Of a stretch of 9,077 nucleotides of DNA, positions 1 to 6,112 are shown in pieces (within the stretch, counting starts at the first letter, position 1; every line of letters begins with the position of its first letter). A program made the translations under genes and the position numbers. Source of the stretch: Cyclobacteriaceae bacterium (GTDB lineage: Bacteria; Bacteroidota; Bacteroidia; Cytophagales; Cyclobacteriaceae); NCBI GenBank assembly GCA_029882725.1, contig JAOUKG010000058.1, positions 1-9,077 of the forward strand, given 5' to 3'. The notes beneath the pieces are model-generated. The model saw only the letters and a list, made by a program, of their open reading frames with translations. It was not told the origin of the DNA and searched no databases.

Positions 1-770
1 ACATGATAGGACTTGCAGCTGGTATGGCAACTGCGGGTAAAATACCCTTCACAGGTACTTTTGCTAACTTTTCAACAGGACGTGTTTATGATCAAATTCG
101 TCAATCGGTGGCTTATAGTGGGAAAAATGTGAAAATATGCGCTTCCCACGCTGGTCTTACACTTGGGGAAGATGGTGCCACCCACCAAATATTGGAAGAT
201 GTAGGTATGATAAAAATGTTGCCTCATTTTACAGTAGTAGTACCTTGTGATTACAACCAAACTGCTGCGGCAACTATGGCTATAGCCGAACTTGATGGTC
301 CCGTATATTTACGATTTGGCCGCCCTTCATGGCCAATCTTTACTGACCCTGTTGAGAAATTTATTGTGGGTAAAGCCCAAAAAATGATCGACGGTTCTGA
401 TGTAACTCTTTTCGCTTATGGCCACATGGTTTGGTTTGCTATTCAGGCACAGGAAATTCTTGAAAAAGAAGGAATCAGCGCTGAAGTTATCAATATCCAT
501 ACGATCAAACCGCTTGATAATGATGCCATTCTTAATTCAGTGAGTAAAACAGGTTGCGCTGTTGTAGCTGAAGAACATCAGGTTTATGGTGGGTTAGGCG
601 AAAGTATTGCGTCTTTACTTTCAAGAAACAATCCGGCCCCTTTAAGCATTGTAGGTGTAAATGATACTTTTGGAGAAAGTGGAAAACCAGAAGAATTATT
701 AAAAAAATACGGCCTGAGTCCTGAAGATATCGCAAGAGAAGCTAAATTAGTAGTTCAGAAAAAGAAATAG
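1..770 (+). CDS. Transketolase, C-terminal subunit (5' end cut off by window edge)
   Basis: Pyrimidine-binding and C-terminal part of transketolase, a thiamine-diphosphate enzyme that moves two-carbon ketol units between sugar phosphates in the non-oxidative pentose phosphate pathway in the cytoplasm. About 255 residues are visible. The ATG at 3 is internal: the text starts with MIGLAAGMA, which in the family directly follows the catalytic-Glu motif (GIAEANM), so that Glu and roughly 60 residues should lie upstream. Counting from this Met, the conserved LGEDGATHQ stretch lies at residues 54-62 (Asp57 and His61 match cofactor/substrate residues of the family), LRFGRPS at 103-109, and a Rossmann-like C-terminal domain at about 130-255. 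The sequence resembles the separate C-terminal chain common in Bacteroidota, usually about 310-320 residues, rather than one long enzyme; this is inferred, because the N-terminal partner is outside the window. The stop TAG at 768-770 abuts the ATG of the TPR gene, so the two are almost certainly co-transcribed. Confidence 0.93.
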   Translation, partial: MIGLAAGMATAGKIPFTGTFANFSTGRVYDQIRQSVAYSGKNVKICASHAGLTLGEDGATHQILEDVGMIKMLPHFTVVVPCDYNQTAAATMAIAELDGPVYLRFGRPSWPIFTDPVEKFIVGKAQKMIDGSDVTLFAYGHMVWFAIQAQEILEKEGISAEVINIHTIKPLDNDAILNSVSKTGCAVVAEEHQVYGGLGESIASLLSRNNPAPLSIVGVNDTFGESGKPEELLKKYGLSPEDIAREAKLVVQKKK

Positions 771-1697
771 ATGAGAAACACGAAGGCATACTATATCACC
801 ATATTTTTGTTGGTTGTTGCCTTCGAAACTTCCTTCTCACAAAATGCAGAAAAGATTTTCAATAGTGGGTATCATTACCTTACTGTTGACAATCGAATTG
901 CCGTAAATACTTTCAGCCGATCTATACAAATGGATAGTTCCAATGCCAATGCATTCTATTACAGGGGTATCGGTTATTACAAATTGGCCCTATACGACAG
1001 TGCCTTACAAGATTTTATAACTGCAGAAAAACTAGATTCGGCATTAACCCAGATTCCGGTTTACAAGGCTTTTCTTTTTCGTCAACGGGAACAATACGAT
1101 TCAGCCCTGTATTATTTTAATGACTACATTCAAAAAAACCCTAAAGATACGGCTGCCTATTCATTGATAATAAGGGGAAAGCTTCAAATCCTTTTAGAAA
1201 ACCATGATGAAGCTCTGGTCGACTTCCAAAATGCTTTGAATCTGGATCCGGTTCAGGAAAGTTTTTACTATTATAAATTTATGGCTCATTTTGAGAAAAG
1301 AGATTTTGACAATGCAATAACTCAAATAAATAAAGCTATTAATTTAAACCCTTCTTTTTATGGTTATTATTTCTACAAAGGAAATACCTTTTTCGAAATG
1401 GGGAAGTATCAACCCGCTATAGAACAATATTCTTTAGCGCTTGATCTGAACGTTAATAATGCTGATATTTATTATCACAGAGGTATGGCAGAACAAGCAA
1501 TGAAAAACATTACCGAAGCTATTTCAGATTATAATGCAGCGATTGCATATAATGATAAAGACGGAACCTACTTTTTCCAGCGCGGACATGCCTTTTTAGA
1601 GTTGGGGGATAAATTCAAAGCATGCAATGATTGGTACATGGCCGGGGCGTTGGGATATTATGAGGATTTTGATAAAATAAAAGAAGTATGTGAATAA
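771..1697 (+). CDS. Secreted tetratricopeptide repeat (TPR) protein
   Basis: 308-residue protein of unknown specific function. Residues 1-23 form a signal peptide: basic MRNTK, hydrophobic core YYITIFLLVVAF, then a likely cleavage at SFS|Q, a common site in Bacteroidota. There is no lipobox cysteine, so it is probably periplasmic. The rest is about eight tandem TPR units of about 34 residues, at roughly 25-57, 60-92, 95-127, 128-160, 164-195, 197-229, 231-263 and 266-299. They carry typical signatures such as YYRGIGYYKLALYDSAL, YYHRGMAEQAMKNITEAI and FFQRGHAFLELGD. TPR solenoids bind other proteins or peptides; no catalytic domain is seen. Two cysteines lie near the C-terminus (285 and 307). 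The ATG immediately follows the transketolase stop (TAGATG) with no ribosome-binding motif, so translation may depend on ribosomes arriving from the upstream gene. No terminator is visible after it. TPR identity is firm; role and partner are unknown. Confidence 0.85.
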   Translation: MRNTKAYYITIFLLVVAFETSFSQNAEKIFNSGYHYLTVDNRIAVNTFSRSIQMDSSNANAFYYRGIGYYKLALYDSALQDFITAEKLDSALTQIPVYKAFLFRQREQYDSALYYFNDYIQKNPKDTAAYSLIIRGKLQILLENHDEALVDFQNALNLDPVQESFYYYKFMAHFEKRDFDNAITQINKAINLNPSFYGYYFYKGNTFFEMGKYQPAIEQYSLALDLNVNNADIYYHRGMAEQAMKNITEAISDYNAAIAYNDKDGTYFFQRGHAFLELGDKFKACNDWYMAGALGYYEDFDKIKEVCE

Positions 1698-1706
1698 AAT
1701 CACTGT

Positions 1707-1714
1707 TATCTTTG
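1707..1714 (+). promoter_or_regulatory. Candidate Bacteroidota -7 promoter box for the prohibitin gene
   Basis: TATCTTTG is a perfect match to the Bacteroidota -7 consensus TAnnTTTG. It lies 10 bases after the TPR stop codon and about 70 bases before the prohibitin ATG, which would leave an A-rich leader of about 60 bases. A clear TTG/TTTG -33 element at the expected 17-23 base distance is not visible (the region reads around TATGTGAAT), so only half of the promoter is supported. Confidence 0.35.
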
Positions 1715-1782
1715 TCAATAGGTAAATTACAGAAAAAGGAAAAATACTAATCAATAAATAAAGGAATCAACAATAAATTATT

Positions 1783-2601
1783 ATGGATAATAGAAAATTT
1801 TTACCAGTTGTAGTAATTGCAGTAATATCAATTATTATACTTACTGCCTTTTCGTCAAGTATGTTTTACACGGTACAGGCTACAGAAAGGGCTATTTTGT
1901 TTTACAAATTTGGACAAGGCCTTGATAAAGAAACAATCATGACCCCCGGATTCCATGTAAAAGCTCCCTGGAACGAAGTTTACGTTTATGAGGTCTCTGA
2001 ATCCAAGCAGGAAGAAGAAATGGATGTGTTGGATAAAAATGGTCTTTCTATCAGTGTAGATGTAACTGTTCGTTTCTATCCTATTTACGACCGAATAGGT
2101 TATATCCATGAAAATTTCAACAGAAGTTATATTGATAAGTTAATCATACCTGAAGTAAGATCTTCGGTTAGACAAGTAATGGGAAGATTCTCGGCTGAAG
2201 AAATATACAGTACAAAAAGATCAGAGGTGGAAACTGCAATAAAAACTGAAACCAGTTTAGTGTTGCAGAAAAACAACATTGTTATGCAAGCGTTGTTGAT
2301 TCGTTCAATAAACCTTCCCCCACAAATCAAACAGGCTATCGAAAACAAACTTGAACAAGAACAAGAAGCCCTTGCCTATCAATTTCGTCTTGATAAAGAA
2401 AAAAGTGAAGCGGAAAGAAAAAGAATTGCCGCCGAAGGAGAAGCTGCTGCCAACAACATCGTAAACAGCAGTTTATCTGATAAATTATTAAAAATGAGAG
2501 GTATAGAAGCCACTCTTGAACTATCAAAATCCCCGAACTCTAAAATTGTTATCGTAGGTAGCGGAAAAGATGGTTTGCCACTTATTTTAGGCGATAACTA
2601 A
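1783..2601 (+). CDS. Prohibitin-family (SPFH/Band 7) membrane protein
   Basis: 272-residue SPFH/Band 7 protein of the prohibitin type. Such proteins oligomerise into large membrane-bound assemblies that organise membrane domains and, in better studied systems, partner membrane proteases. Residues 7-26 (LPVVVIAVISIIILTAFSSS) form one N-terminal membrane segment preceded by a short basic tip. The SPFH domain spans about 30-200, with typical blocks VQATERAILFYKFGQ, TPGFHVKAPWNEVYVYEV, YIDKLIIPEVRSSVRQVMGRFSAEEIY and IRSINLPPQIKQAIENKL. A charged, Ala/Glu/Lys-rich coiled coil runs over about 180-225, and the short tail ends in a hydrophobic KIVIVGSGKDGLPLIL stretch that is common in the family. 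The length is normal. The leader before the ATG at 1783 is A/T-rich without a Shine-Dalgarno site, as expected for the phylum. The 85-base gap upstream and 67-base gap downstream suggest its own transcription unit or a loose operon. No protease gene is adjacent, so a partner cannot be inferred. Confidence 0.92.
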   Translation: MDNRKFLPVVVIAVISIIILTAFSSSMFYTVQATERAILFYKFGQGLDKETIMTPGFHVKAPWNEVYVYEVSESKQEEEMDVLDKNGLSISVDVTVRFYPIYDRIGYIHENFNRSYIDKLIIPEVRSSVRQVMGRFSAEEIYSTKRSEVETAIKTETSLVLQKNNIVMQALLIRSINLPPQIKQAIENKLEQEQEALAYQFRLDKEKSEAERKRIAAEGEAAANNIVNSSLSDKLLKMRGIEATLELSKSPNSKIVIVGSGKDGLPLILGDN

Positions 2602-2613
2602 TAGGTAAGTTAG

Positions 2614-2645
2614 TTGAAGAATCAGAAGAATTTTATTTATTTTTA
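2614..2645 (+). promoter_or_regulatory. Candidate promoter for gltA block
   Basis: In the 67-base gap before gltA, TTG at 2614-2616 is followed after 21 bases by TATTTTTA at 2638-2645, which matches TAnnTTTG at all fixed positions except the last. The spacing fits the Bacteroidota -33/-7 arrangement. The region is very AT-rich, so a chance match is possible. If real, transcription would start near 2652, only about 15 bases before the gltA ATG. Confidence 0.3.
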
Positions 2646-2668
2646 ATACGAATTATATTACTACAAAA

Positions 2669-3955
2669 ATGTCAGAAAAAGCTAAAATATCATACGGAGG
2701 GAAAGAATATGAAGTGCCGGTAGTGGTTGGCACCGAAAATGAGCATGCATTGGACATCAGTTCTCTCAGAAGTCAAAGTGGATTAATTACTTTGGATTAT
2801 GGATACAAAAACACAGGTTCCACCTCAAGTGCCATTACATACCTGGATGGAGAAAATGGAATTTTACGTTACCGGGGATATCCAATAGAACAATTGGCTG
2901 AAAAATCTTCTTTTATTGAAGTGGCCTACCTGCTTATTTATGGTGAATTGCCCACGCAGCTTGAATTGCAAAAATTTGAAGGTGACATTCGAAATAACGG
3001 AATGGTACATGAAGATTACAAAAGAATTTTAAGTGGTTTTCCATCAAGATCACATCCAATGGGTGTTCTATCATCTCTTGTAACTTCCCTTACGGCCTTT
3101 TTTCCTCAATCTTTAGATCCAAACCGCTCCCCTGAAGGAGTAAACCTAAGTATCATGAGGATCCTCGCTAAAATGCCCACATTTGCAGCCTGGACTTACA
3201 AACACAAAATTGGACATCCATTAAATTACCCAAGTCCACACATGGACTATTGCTCCAATTACTTGCACATGATGTTTAATCAACCTGGTACAGAATATGA
3301 GGTAGATCCTGTAGTAAGTAATGCACTCGATAAATTATTAATCCTGCATGCTGACCACGAGCAAAACTGTTCTACTTCCACTGTAAGAATTACAGGTTCA
3401 AGTATGGGTAGTTTATATACTTCAGTTTCTGCTGGTATCAATGCATTATGGGGTCCACTCCATGGTGGTGCCAACATGGCTGTAATTGAAATGCTTGAAA
3501 ATATCCGTGAAGACGGTGGTGATACTAAGAAATGGATGGATAAAGCCAAGGATAAGGATGATCCTTTCCGTTTGATGGGATTTGGTCACAGGGTATATAA
3601 AAACTTCGACCCCAGAGCTCGTATTATCAAAAAAGCTGCCGATGATGTACTTATCAAACTCGGAGTTTCCGATCCTATACTCGATATTGCAAAAGGCCTT
3701 GAAGAAGTAGCCTTAAATGATGAGTACTTTGTAGAAAGAAAACTTTATCCTAACGTGGATTTCTACTCAGGAATCATATACCGTGCTTTGGGCATACCTG
3801 TAGATATGTTTACAGTGATGTTTGCTCTGGGTCGTCTGCCTGGTTGGATTGCGCAATGGAAAGAAATGCGTGAAAACAAAGAACCTATTGGTCGTCCTCG
3901 TCAGGTTTACACTGGATACAATGAAAGACCTTACAAACCATTGAACGAAAGATAA
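2669..3955 (+). CDS. gltA: Citrate synthase
   Basis: 428-residue citrate synthase that condenses acetyl-CoA and oxaloacetate to citrate, the first step of the TCA cycle, in the cytoplasm. Length and motifs match the E. coli GltA type (427 residues), including the N-terminal extension with the ITYLDGENGILRYRGYPI block at 56-73. Active-site motifs are intact: LHADHEQNCSTSTVR at 226-240 (His227 and His230 region), PLHGGAN with catalytic His265, GFGHRVYKNFDPRA with His307, and NVDFYSG with catalytic Asp364. These lie one or two positions from the E. coli numbering. The tail ending in IGRPRQVYTGYNERPY is typical. Allosteric control by NADH, known for some relatives, cannot be judged by eye. The stop TAA at 3953-3955 shares its last A with the ATG of the acyl-CoA-binding protein gene, indicating translational coupling. 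A candidate promoter lies in the gap before it. Methylcitrate synthase is the main alternative, less likely given the full length and N-terminal domain. Confidence 0.96.
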   Translation: MSEKAKISYGGKEYEVPVVVGTENEHALDISSLRSQSGLITLDYGYKNTGSTSSAITYLDGENGILRYRGYPIEQLAEKSSFIEVAYLLIYGELPTQLELQKFEGDIRNNGMVHEDYKRILSGFPSRSHPMGVLSSLVTSLTAFFPQSLDPNRSPEGVNLSIMRILAKMPTFAAWTYKHKIGHPLNYPSPHMDYCSNYLHMMFNQPGTEYEVDPVVSNALDKLLILHADHEQNCSTSTVRITGSSMGSLYTSVSAGINALWGPLHGGANMAVIEMLENIREDGGDTKKWMDKAKDKDDPFRLMGFGHRVYKNFDPRARIIKKAADDVLIKLGVSDPILDIAKGLEEVALNDEYFVERKLYPNVDFYSGIIYRALGIPVDMFTVMFALGRLPGWIAQWKEMRENKEPIGRPRQVYTGYNERPYKPLNER

Positions 3956-4221
3956 TGATGCATTTGAAAGAGGCTTTTCAAGAAGCCAAAAACCGTATAG
4001 AAAGCCATCAGGTTGAACCTTCCAATGAAGAATTATTGCAATTATATGCTTATTTTAAACAGGCTACTATTGGAAATAATATGGTGGAAGAACCCAGTAA
4101 CCTCGATTTTAAAGCAATTGCAAAATTCAGGGCCTGGAAGAAACTGGAAGGTATGGACTCAGAGTCTGCTATGTCTCGGTATATAGATCTTGTTAACGCT
4201 ATAATCGAAAAAAAAAGCTAG
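3955..4221 (+). CDS. Acyl-CoA-binding protein (ACBP)
   Basis: 88-residue small cytoplasmic protein matching the whole eukaryote-type ACBP fold, a four-helix bundle that holds long-chain acyl-CoA esters and buffers or ferries them. Visible signatures are SNEELLQLYAYFKQATIG at 23-40, LDFKAIAKFRAWKKLEGM at 50-67 and SAMSRYIDLV at 71-80. The residues known to bind the CoA ligand in bovine ACBP (Tyr28, Lys32, Lys54, Tyr73) are all present as Tyr31, Lys35, Lys57 and Tyr76, so it should be functional. Length is normal for a free-standing ACBP. The start is the first of two adjacent ATGs (3955 and 3958); the first gives a one-base overlap with the gltA stop (TAATG), the second a two-base gap, and I cannot choose firmly between them. 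Its stop at 4219-4221 abuts the rsmE GTG. Position between gltA and rsmE implies the three are expressed as one unit. A role in handling acyl-CoA from fatty acid breakdown or synthesis is inferred. Confidence 0.92.
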   Translation: MMHLKEAFQEAKNRIESHQVEPSNEELLQLYAYFKQATIGNNMVEEPSNLDFKAIAKFRAWKKLEGMDSESAMSRYIDLVNAIIEKKS

Positions 4222-4914
4222 GTGGATCTGTTTTATGATCCAACGTTTGACCCTGATCATGGTGTTTTAAATAAGGAGGAATCCCACCATTGTATCAGGG
4301 TTAAACGACACCGTTTGGCTGAGGAAATTGGTATCACAACTGGCAATGGAAAGGTGTATTTCGGTACAATTGAAAATGACTCCCCACAAGGTGTCGTTCT
4401 CTCTGAAATCACTACCAAAGTGTACCCTCCTCCAAACCCCATTATACATTTGGCTGTAGCTCTCCTGAAAAATCAGGATCGCTACGAATGGATGACAGAA
4501 AAACTCACCGAGATAGGCGTGACACACATCACGCCTATCTTATCTCATTATTGCGAAAGAAACAGAATCAATCTCGATCGCCTTTTGAAAAAATCTATTA
4601 GTGCAATAAAACAAAGTCATAGCCCTTTCCTCCCTACCCTCTCCCCTGTTATGAAATTCAAGGAATTCATAGCTAAACCTATGGAGAAAAATGAAGAACG
4701 ATTTATAGCCCATTTTGAGGAAAATAATGTAAAACCAAATTTAACAACAGCCTCTAAAATCACTCTTTTAATTGGCCCGGAAGGTGGATTTTCCCCCGAA
4801 GAGGTTCAAAAAGCTAAAGAAAATGGCTTTCACAACTTGCTGTTGGGTAACAATATCCTCCGCACAGAAACCGCCGCCGTTGTGGGAGCTGCTCACTTTA
4901 TCAATAATTTTTGA
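4222..4914 (+). CDS. rsmE: 16S rRNA (uracil-1498-N3) methyltransferase
   Basis: 230-residue RsmE, which uses S-adenosylmethionine to methylate N3 of U1498 in 16S rRNA of the small ribosomal subunit. Residues 1-66 form the N-terminal PUA-like RNA-binding domain (LFYDP at 3-7; SHHCIRVKR at 21-29, the family's 'HH..RVLR' motif with Lys in place of Leu). Residues 73-230 form the SPOUT methyltransferase domain. Its knot motifs are complete: LIGPEGGFSPEEV at 183-195 and LLGNNILRTETAAVVGAAHFI at 207-227. The conserved MTEKLTEIGVTHITPI segment is at 91-106. The start is GTG at 4222, directly after the ACBP stop (TAGGTG); it is the only start that keeps the conserved LFY N-terminus. With a weak start codon and no gap, translation probably depends on coupling to ACBP. 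A perfect 12-bp inverted repeat lies inside the gene (4511-4540), and a second, AT-rich one spans the stop codon. Confidence 0.95.
   Translation: MDLFYDPTFDPDHGVLNKEESHHCIRVKRHRLAEEIGITTGNGKVYFGTIENDSPQGVVLSEITTKVYPPPNPIIHLAVALLKNQDRYEWMTEKLTEIGVTHITPILSHYCERNRINLDRLLKKSISAIKQSHSPFLPTLSPVMKFKEFIAKPMEKNEERFIAHFEENNVKPNLTTASKITLLIGPEGGFSPEEVQKAKENGFHNLLLGNNILRTETAAVVGAAHFINNF
4511..4540. repeat. Perfect 12-bp inverted repeat inside rsmE
   Basis: AGATAGGCGTGA at 4511-4522 and its exact reverse complement TCACGCCTATCT at 4529-4540 are separated by CACACA. Six of the twelve pairs are G-C, and a G-T wobble (4510/4541) could extend the stem, so the mRNA should form a stable hairpin with a six-base loop. 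It encodes part of the conserved TEIGVTHITPI segment of RsmE. No T-run follows, so it is not a typical terminator. Confidence 0.8.
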
Positions 4915-4927
4915 TATAAATATCAAA
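4910..4927. repeat. AT-rich palindrome over the rsmE stop codon
   Basis: TTTGATAT at 4910-4917 and ATATCAAA at 4920-4927 are exact reverse complements with two bases between; as RNA this is a 7-bp stem with a 4-base loop. The rsmE TGA stop (4912-4914) sits in the left arm. The stem has only one G-C pair and is followed by CTCTTCTTTTC, a pyrimidine-rich but not pure T run. It might contribute to transcript ending or mRNA stability, or bind a dimeric protein; the sequence does not decide. Confidence 0.4.
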
Positions 4928-5008
4928 CTCTTCTTTTCAGACAGCCCTAATTTATACCATCCATATAGGGGCCAACCTCAATGACAATCCTTTGCTATTA
5001 ATTTCAGA

Positions 5009-5043
5009 CCCCAGAAGGATCGAATAACTATACTTCGGGTTTT
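5009..5043 (+). terminator. Probable rho-independent terminator after rsmE
   Basis: An imperfect stem forms between 5010-5020 and 5030-5039. CCC (5010-5012) pairs with GGG (5037-5039), A5013 is bulged, GAAG (5014-5017) pairs with CTTC (5033-5036), G5018/A5032 is a mismatch, and AT pairs with TA at the loop end. The nine-base loop is CGAATAACT and the stem is followed at once by TTTT (5040-5043). It sits in the 207-base gap between rsmE and the SMP-30 gene, where the gltA-ACBP-rsmE transcript should end. The stem is imperfect and the T-run short, so efficiency may be low. Confidence 0.45.
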
Positions 5044-5121
5044 ATAAAAAAACATGTATATTTTGGAATTACCTGCAATATCCTTTAACTACTCAATGTA
5101 ACTTACTATACCTCAGGAATC

Positions 5122-6000
5122 ATGAAACACGAAATACTATCAATCTTCCCAACAAACACCGAACATGGGGAAGGTCCTATTTGGCATGATAAAGAGAATT
5201 GTTTTTATTGGGTAGATCTGTTAAAAGGGAAGTATTTCAAAGGAAACCCGGATACCCTCTTTGTAAAAGAGTATTCAATTAATCAACCCCTGGGAGTTTT
5301 GGCAATTCGACAAAAGGGAGGATTCGCAATGGCGGTTAGAGACGGCTTTGGTTTGGTCGATTTCGCAGGAGAAAAGCTAAAACTAATTAACCCCTCTCCG
5401 GAAAAAAATAACTCCAGGGTAAGATTCAACGATGGTGCTGTTGATCCTCTCGGCCGATTTTTTGCTGGAACCATGGAGTGGGATGGCAATGAAAAAATAG
5501 GGAAGCTATTCAGGTTGAATAGTGATTATAGCTATACACAAATCAACGATGGTTATTACATCCCCAATGGAATGGGTTGGAGCTCCGACAATAAAACAAT
5601 GTTTATTATCGACACCCTTCAACATGTCATGTTTGCATTTGATTACGATTTGGAAAGTGGCGAAGTCTCAAATAAAAGAATCCATGTGCAGTTTGATATT
5701 GAAGAATTTCCCGATGGCATGGCAATAGACAGCACGGGAGGTTTTTGGGTAGCACTGTGGGGTGGAAGTAAACTAATCAGGCTAGACCCTTCAGGAAAGA
5801 AAATAGAGGATATACCATTGCCTGTACCCTACCCTACAAGTTGCTGTTTTGGTGGCCCAAACCTGAATAAATTGTTTATAACATCATCACGAATAAAACT
5901 GAGTAAGGAGGAGGTTCTGAAATACCCCCTTTCAGGAAACACTTTCCTGATAGAAACCGATCTGGTAGGAAGAAAAGAAAATAGGTTTAAAGAAATTTAG
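5122..6000 (+). CDS. SMP-30/gluconolactonase-like (LRE family) hydrolase
   Basis: 292-residue single-domain six-bladed beta-propeller of the SMP-30/gluconolactonase/LRE-like family. Characterised members are metal-dependent lactonases that open sugar lactones such as gluconolactone. Residues matching the metal site of human SMP30 (Glu18, Asn154, Asp204) are Glu17 in HGEGPIW, Asn149 in YIPNGMGW and Asp198 in FPDGMA. Substrate-side Arg101 and Asn103 in RVRFNDGAVDP are also kept, so it is probably an active enzyme. Other family blocks are GRFFAGTMEW (111-120), MFIIDT (160-165) and GGFWVALWGGSKLIRLDPSG (206-225). Length is typical (about 290-300). There is no signal peptide, so it should be cytoplasmic. 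The ATG at 5122 leaves the usual short lead before the EGPIW motif. It stands alone, 207 bases after rsmE and 112 before the next gene. No sugar dehydrogenase is adjacent, so the true substrate is unknown. No convincing promoter is seen, only weak partial -7-like matches around 5057-5066. Confidence 0.88.
   Translation: MKHEILSIFPTNTEHGEGPIWHDKENCFYWVDLLKGKYFKGNPDTLFVKEYSINQPLGVLAIRQKGGFAMAVRDGFGLVDFAGEKLKLINPSPEKNNSRVRFNDGAVDPLGRFFAGTMEWDGNEKIGKLFRLNSDYSYTQINDGYYIPNGMGWSSDNKTMFIIDTLQHVMFAFDYDLESGEVSNKRIHVQFDIEEFPDGMAIDSTGGFWVALWGGSKLIRLDPSGKKIEDIPLPVPYPTSCCFGGPNLNKLFITSSRIKLSKEEVLKYPLSGNTFLIETDLVGRKENRFKEI
5932..5950. repeat. 8-bp inverted repeat near the 3' end of the SMP-30 gene
   Basis: TCAGGAAA (5932-5939) and TTTCCTGA (5943-5950) are exact reverse complements around a three-base CAC loop. 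It encodes the SGNTFLI stretch about 50 bases before the stop. No T-run follows. It may be a chance result of coding sequence. Confidence 0.4.
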
Positions 6001-6063
6001 CCAAACTACATTGTGCCTTGCCCATTGAATTCCAAAAAATCAACACCGTGTATTCCTCCTATT

Positions 6064-6081
6064 AAGTATTTTTTTATACTT
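6064..6081. repeat. Short AT-rich hairpin between the SMP-30 and spmAB-like genes
   Basis: AAGTAT (6064-6069) and ATACTT (6076-6081) are reverse complements around six Ts, followed by TTAAATTTT. The stem has only two G/C-bearing pairs, so it is a weak terminator candidate. The same stretch contains near matches to the -7 box TAnnTTTG (TATTTTTT at 6067, TACTTTTA at 6077), so it may instead belong to the promoter of the next gene; no clear -33 partner is seen. The 112-base gap holds nothing else I can identify. Confidence 0.25.
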
Positions 6082-6112
6082 TTAAATTTTAACATCTAAA
6101 CCTCAACACACT

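Noticed and set aside
3..5. ATG at the left edge as the start of the transketolase gene
   Set aside because: The protein begins in the middle of the conserved domain (MIGLAAGMA follows the catalytic-Glu motif in the family), so the gene is cut by the window and the Met is internal.
3955..4221. Possible horizontal insertion of the ACBP gene between gltA and rsmE
   Set aside because: Base composition looks like its neighbours and both junctions are seamless, with no repeats or remnants; transfer can only be tested with a tree.
4772..4984. 70-codon plus-strand frame overlapping the end of rsmE
   Set aside because: It overlaps the strongly conserved SPOUT motifs of rsmE in another frame and its protein shows no family features.
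5932..5950. 8-bp hairpin near the SMP-30 gene end as a terminator
   Set aside because: It lies inside the coding sequence, about 50 bases before the stop, and no T-run follows.
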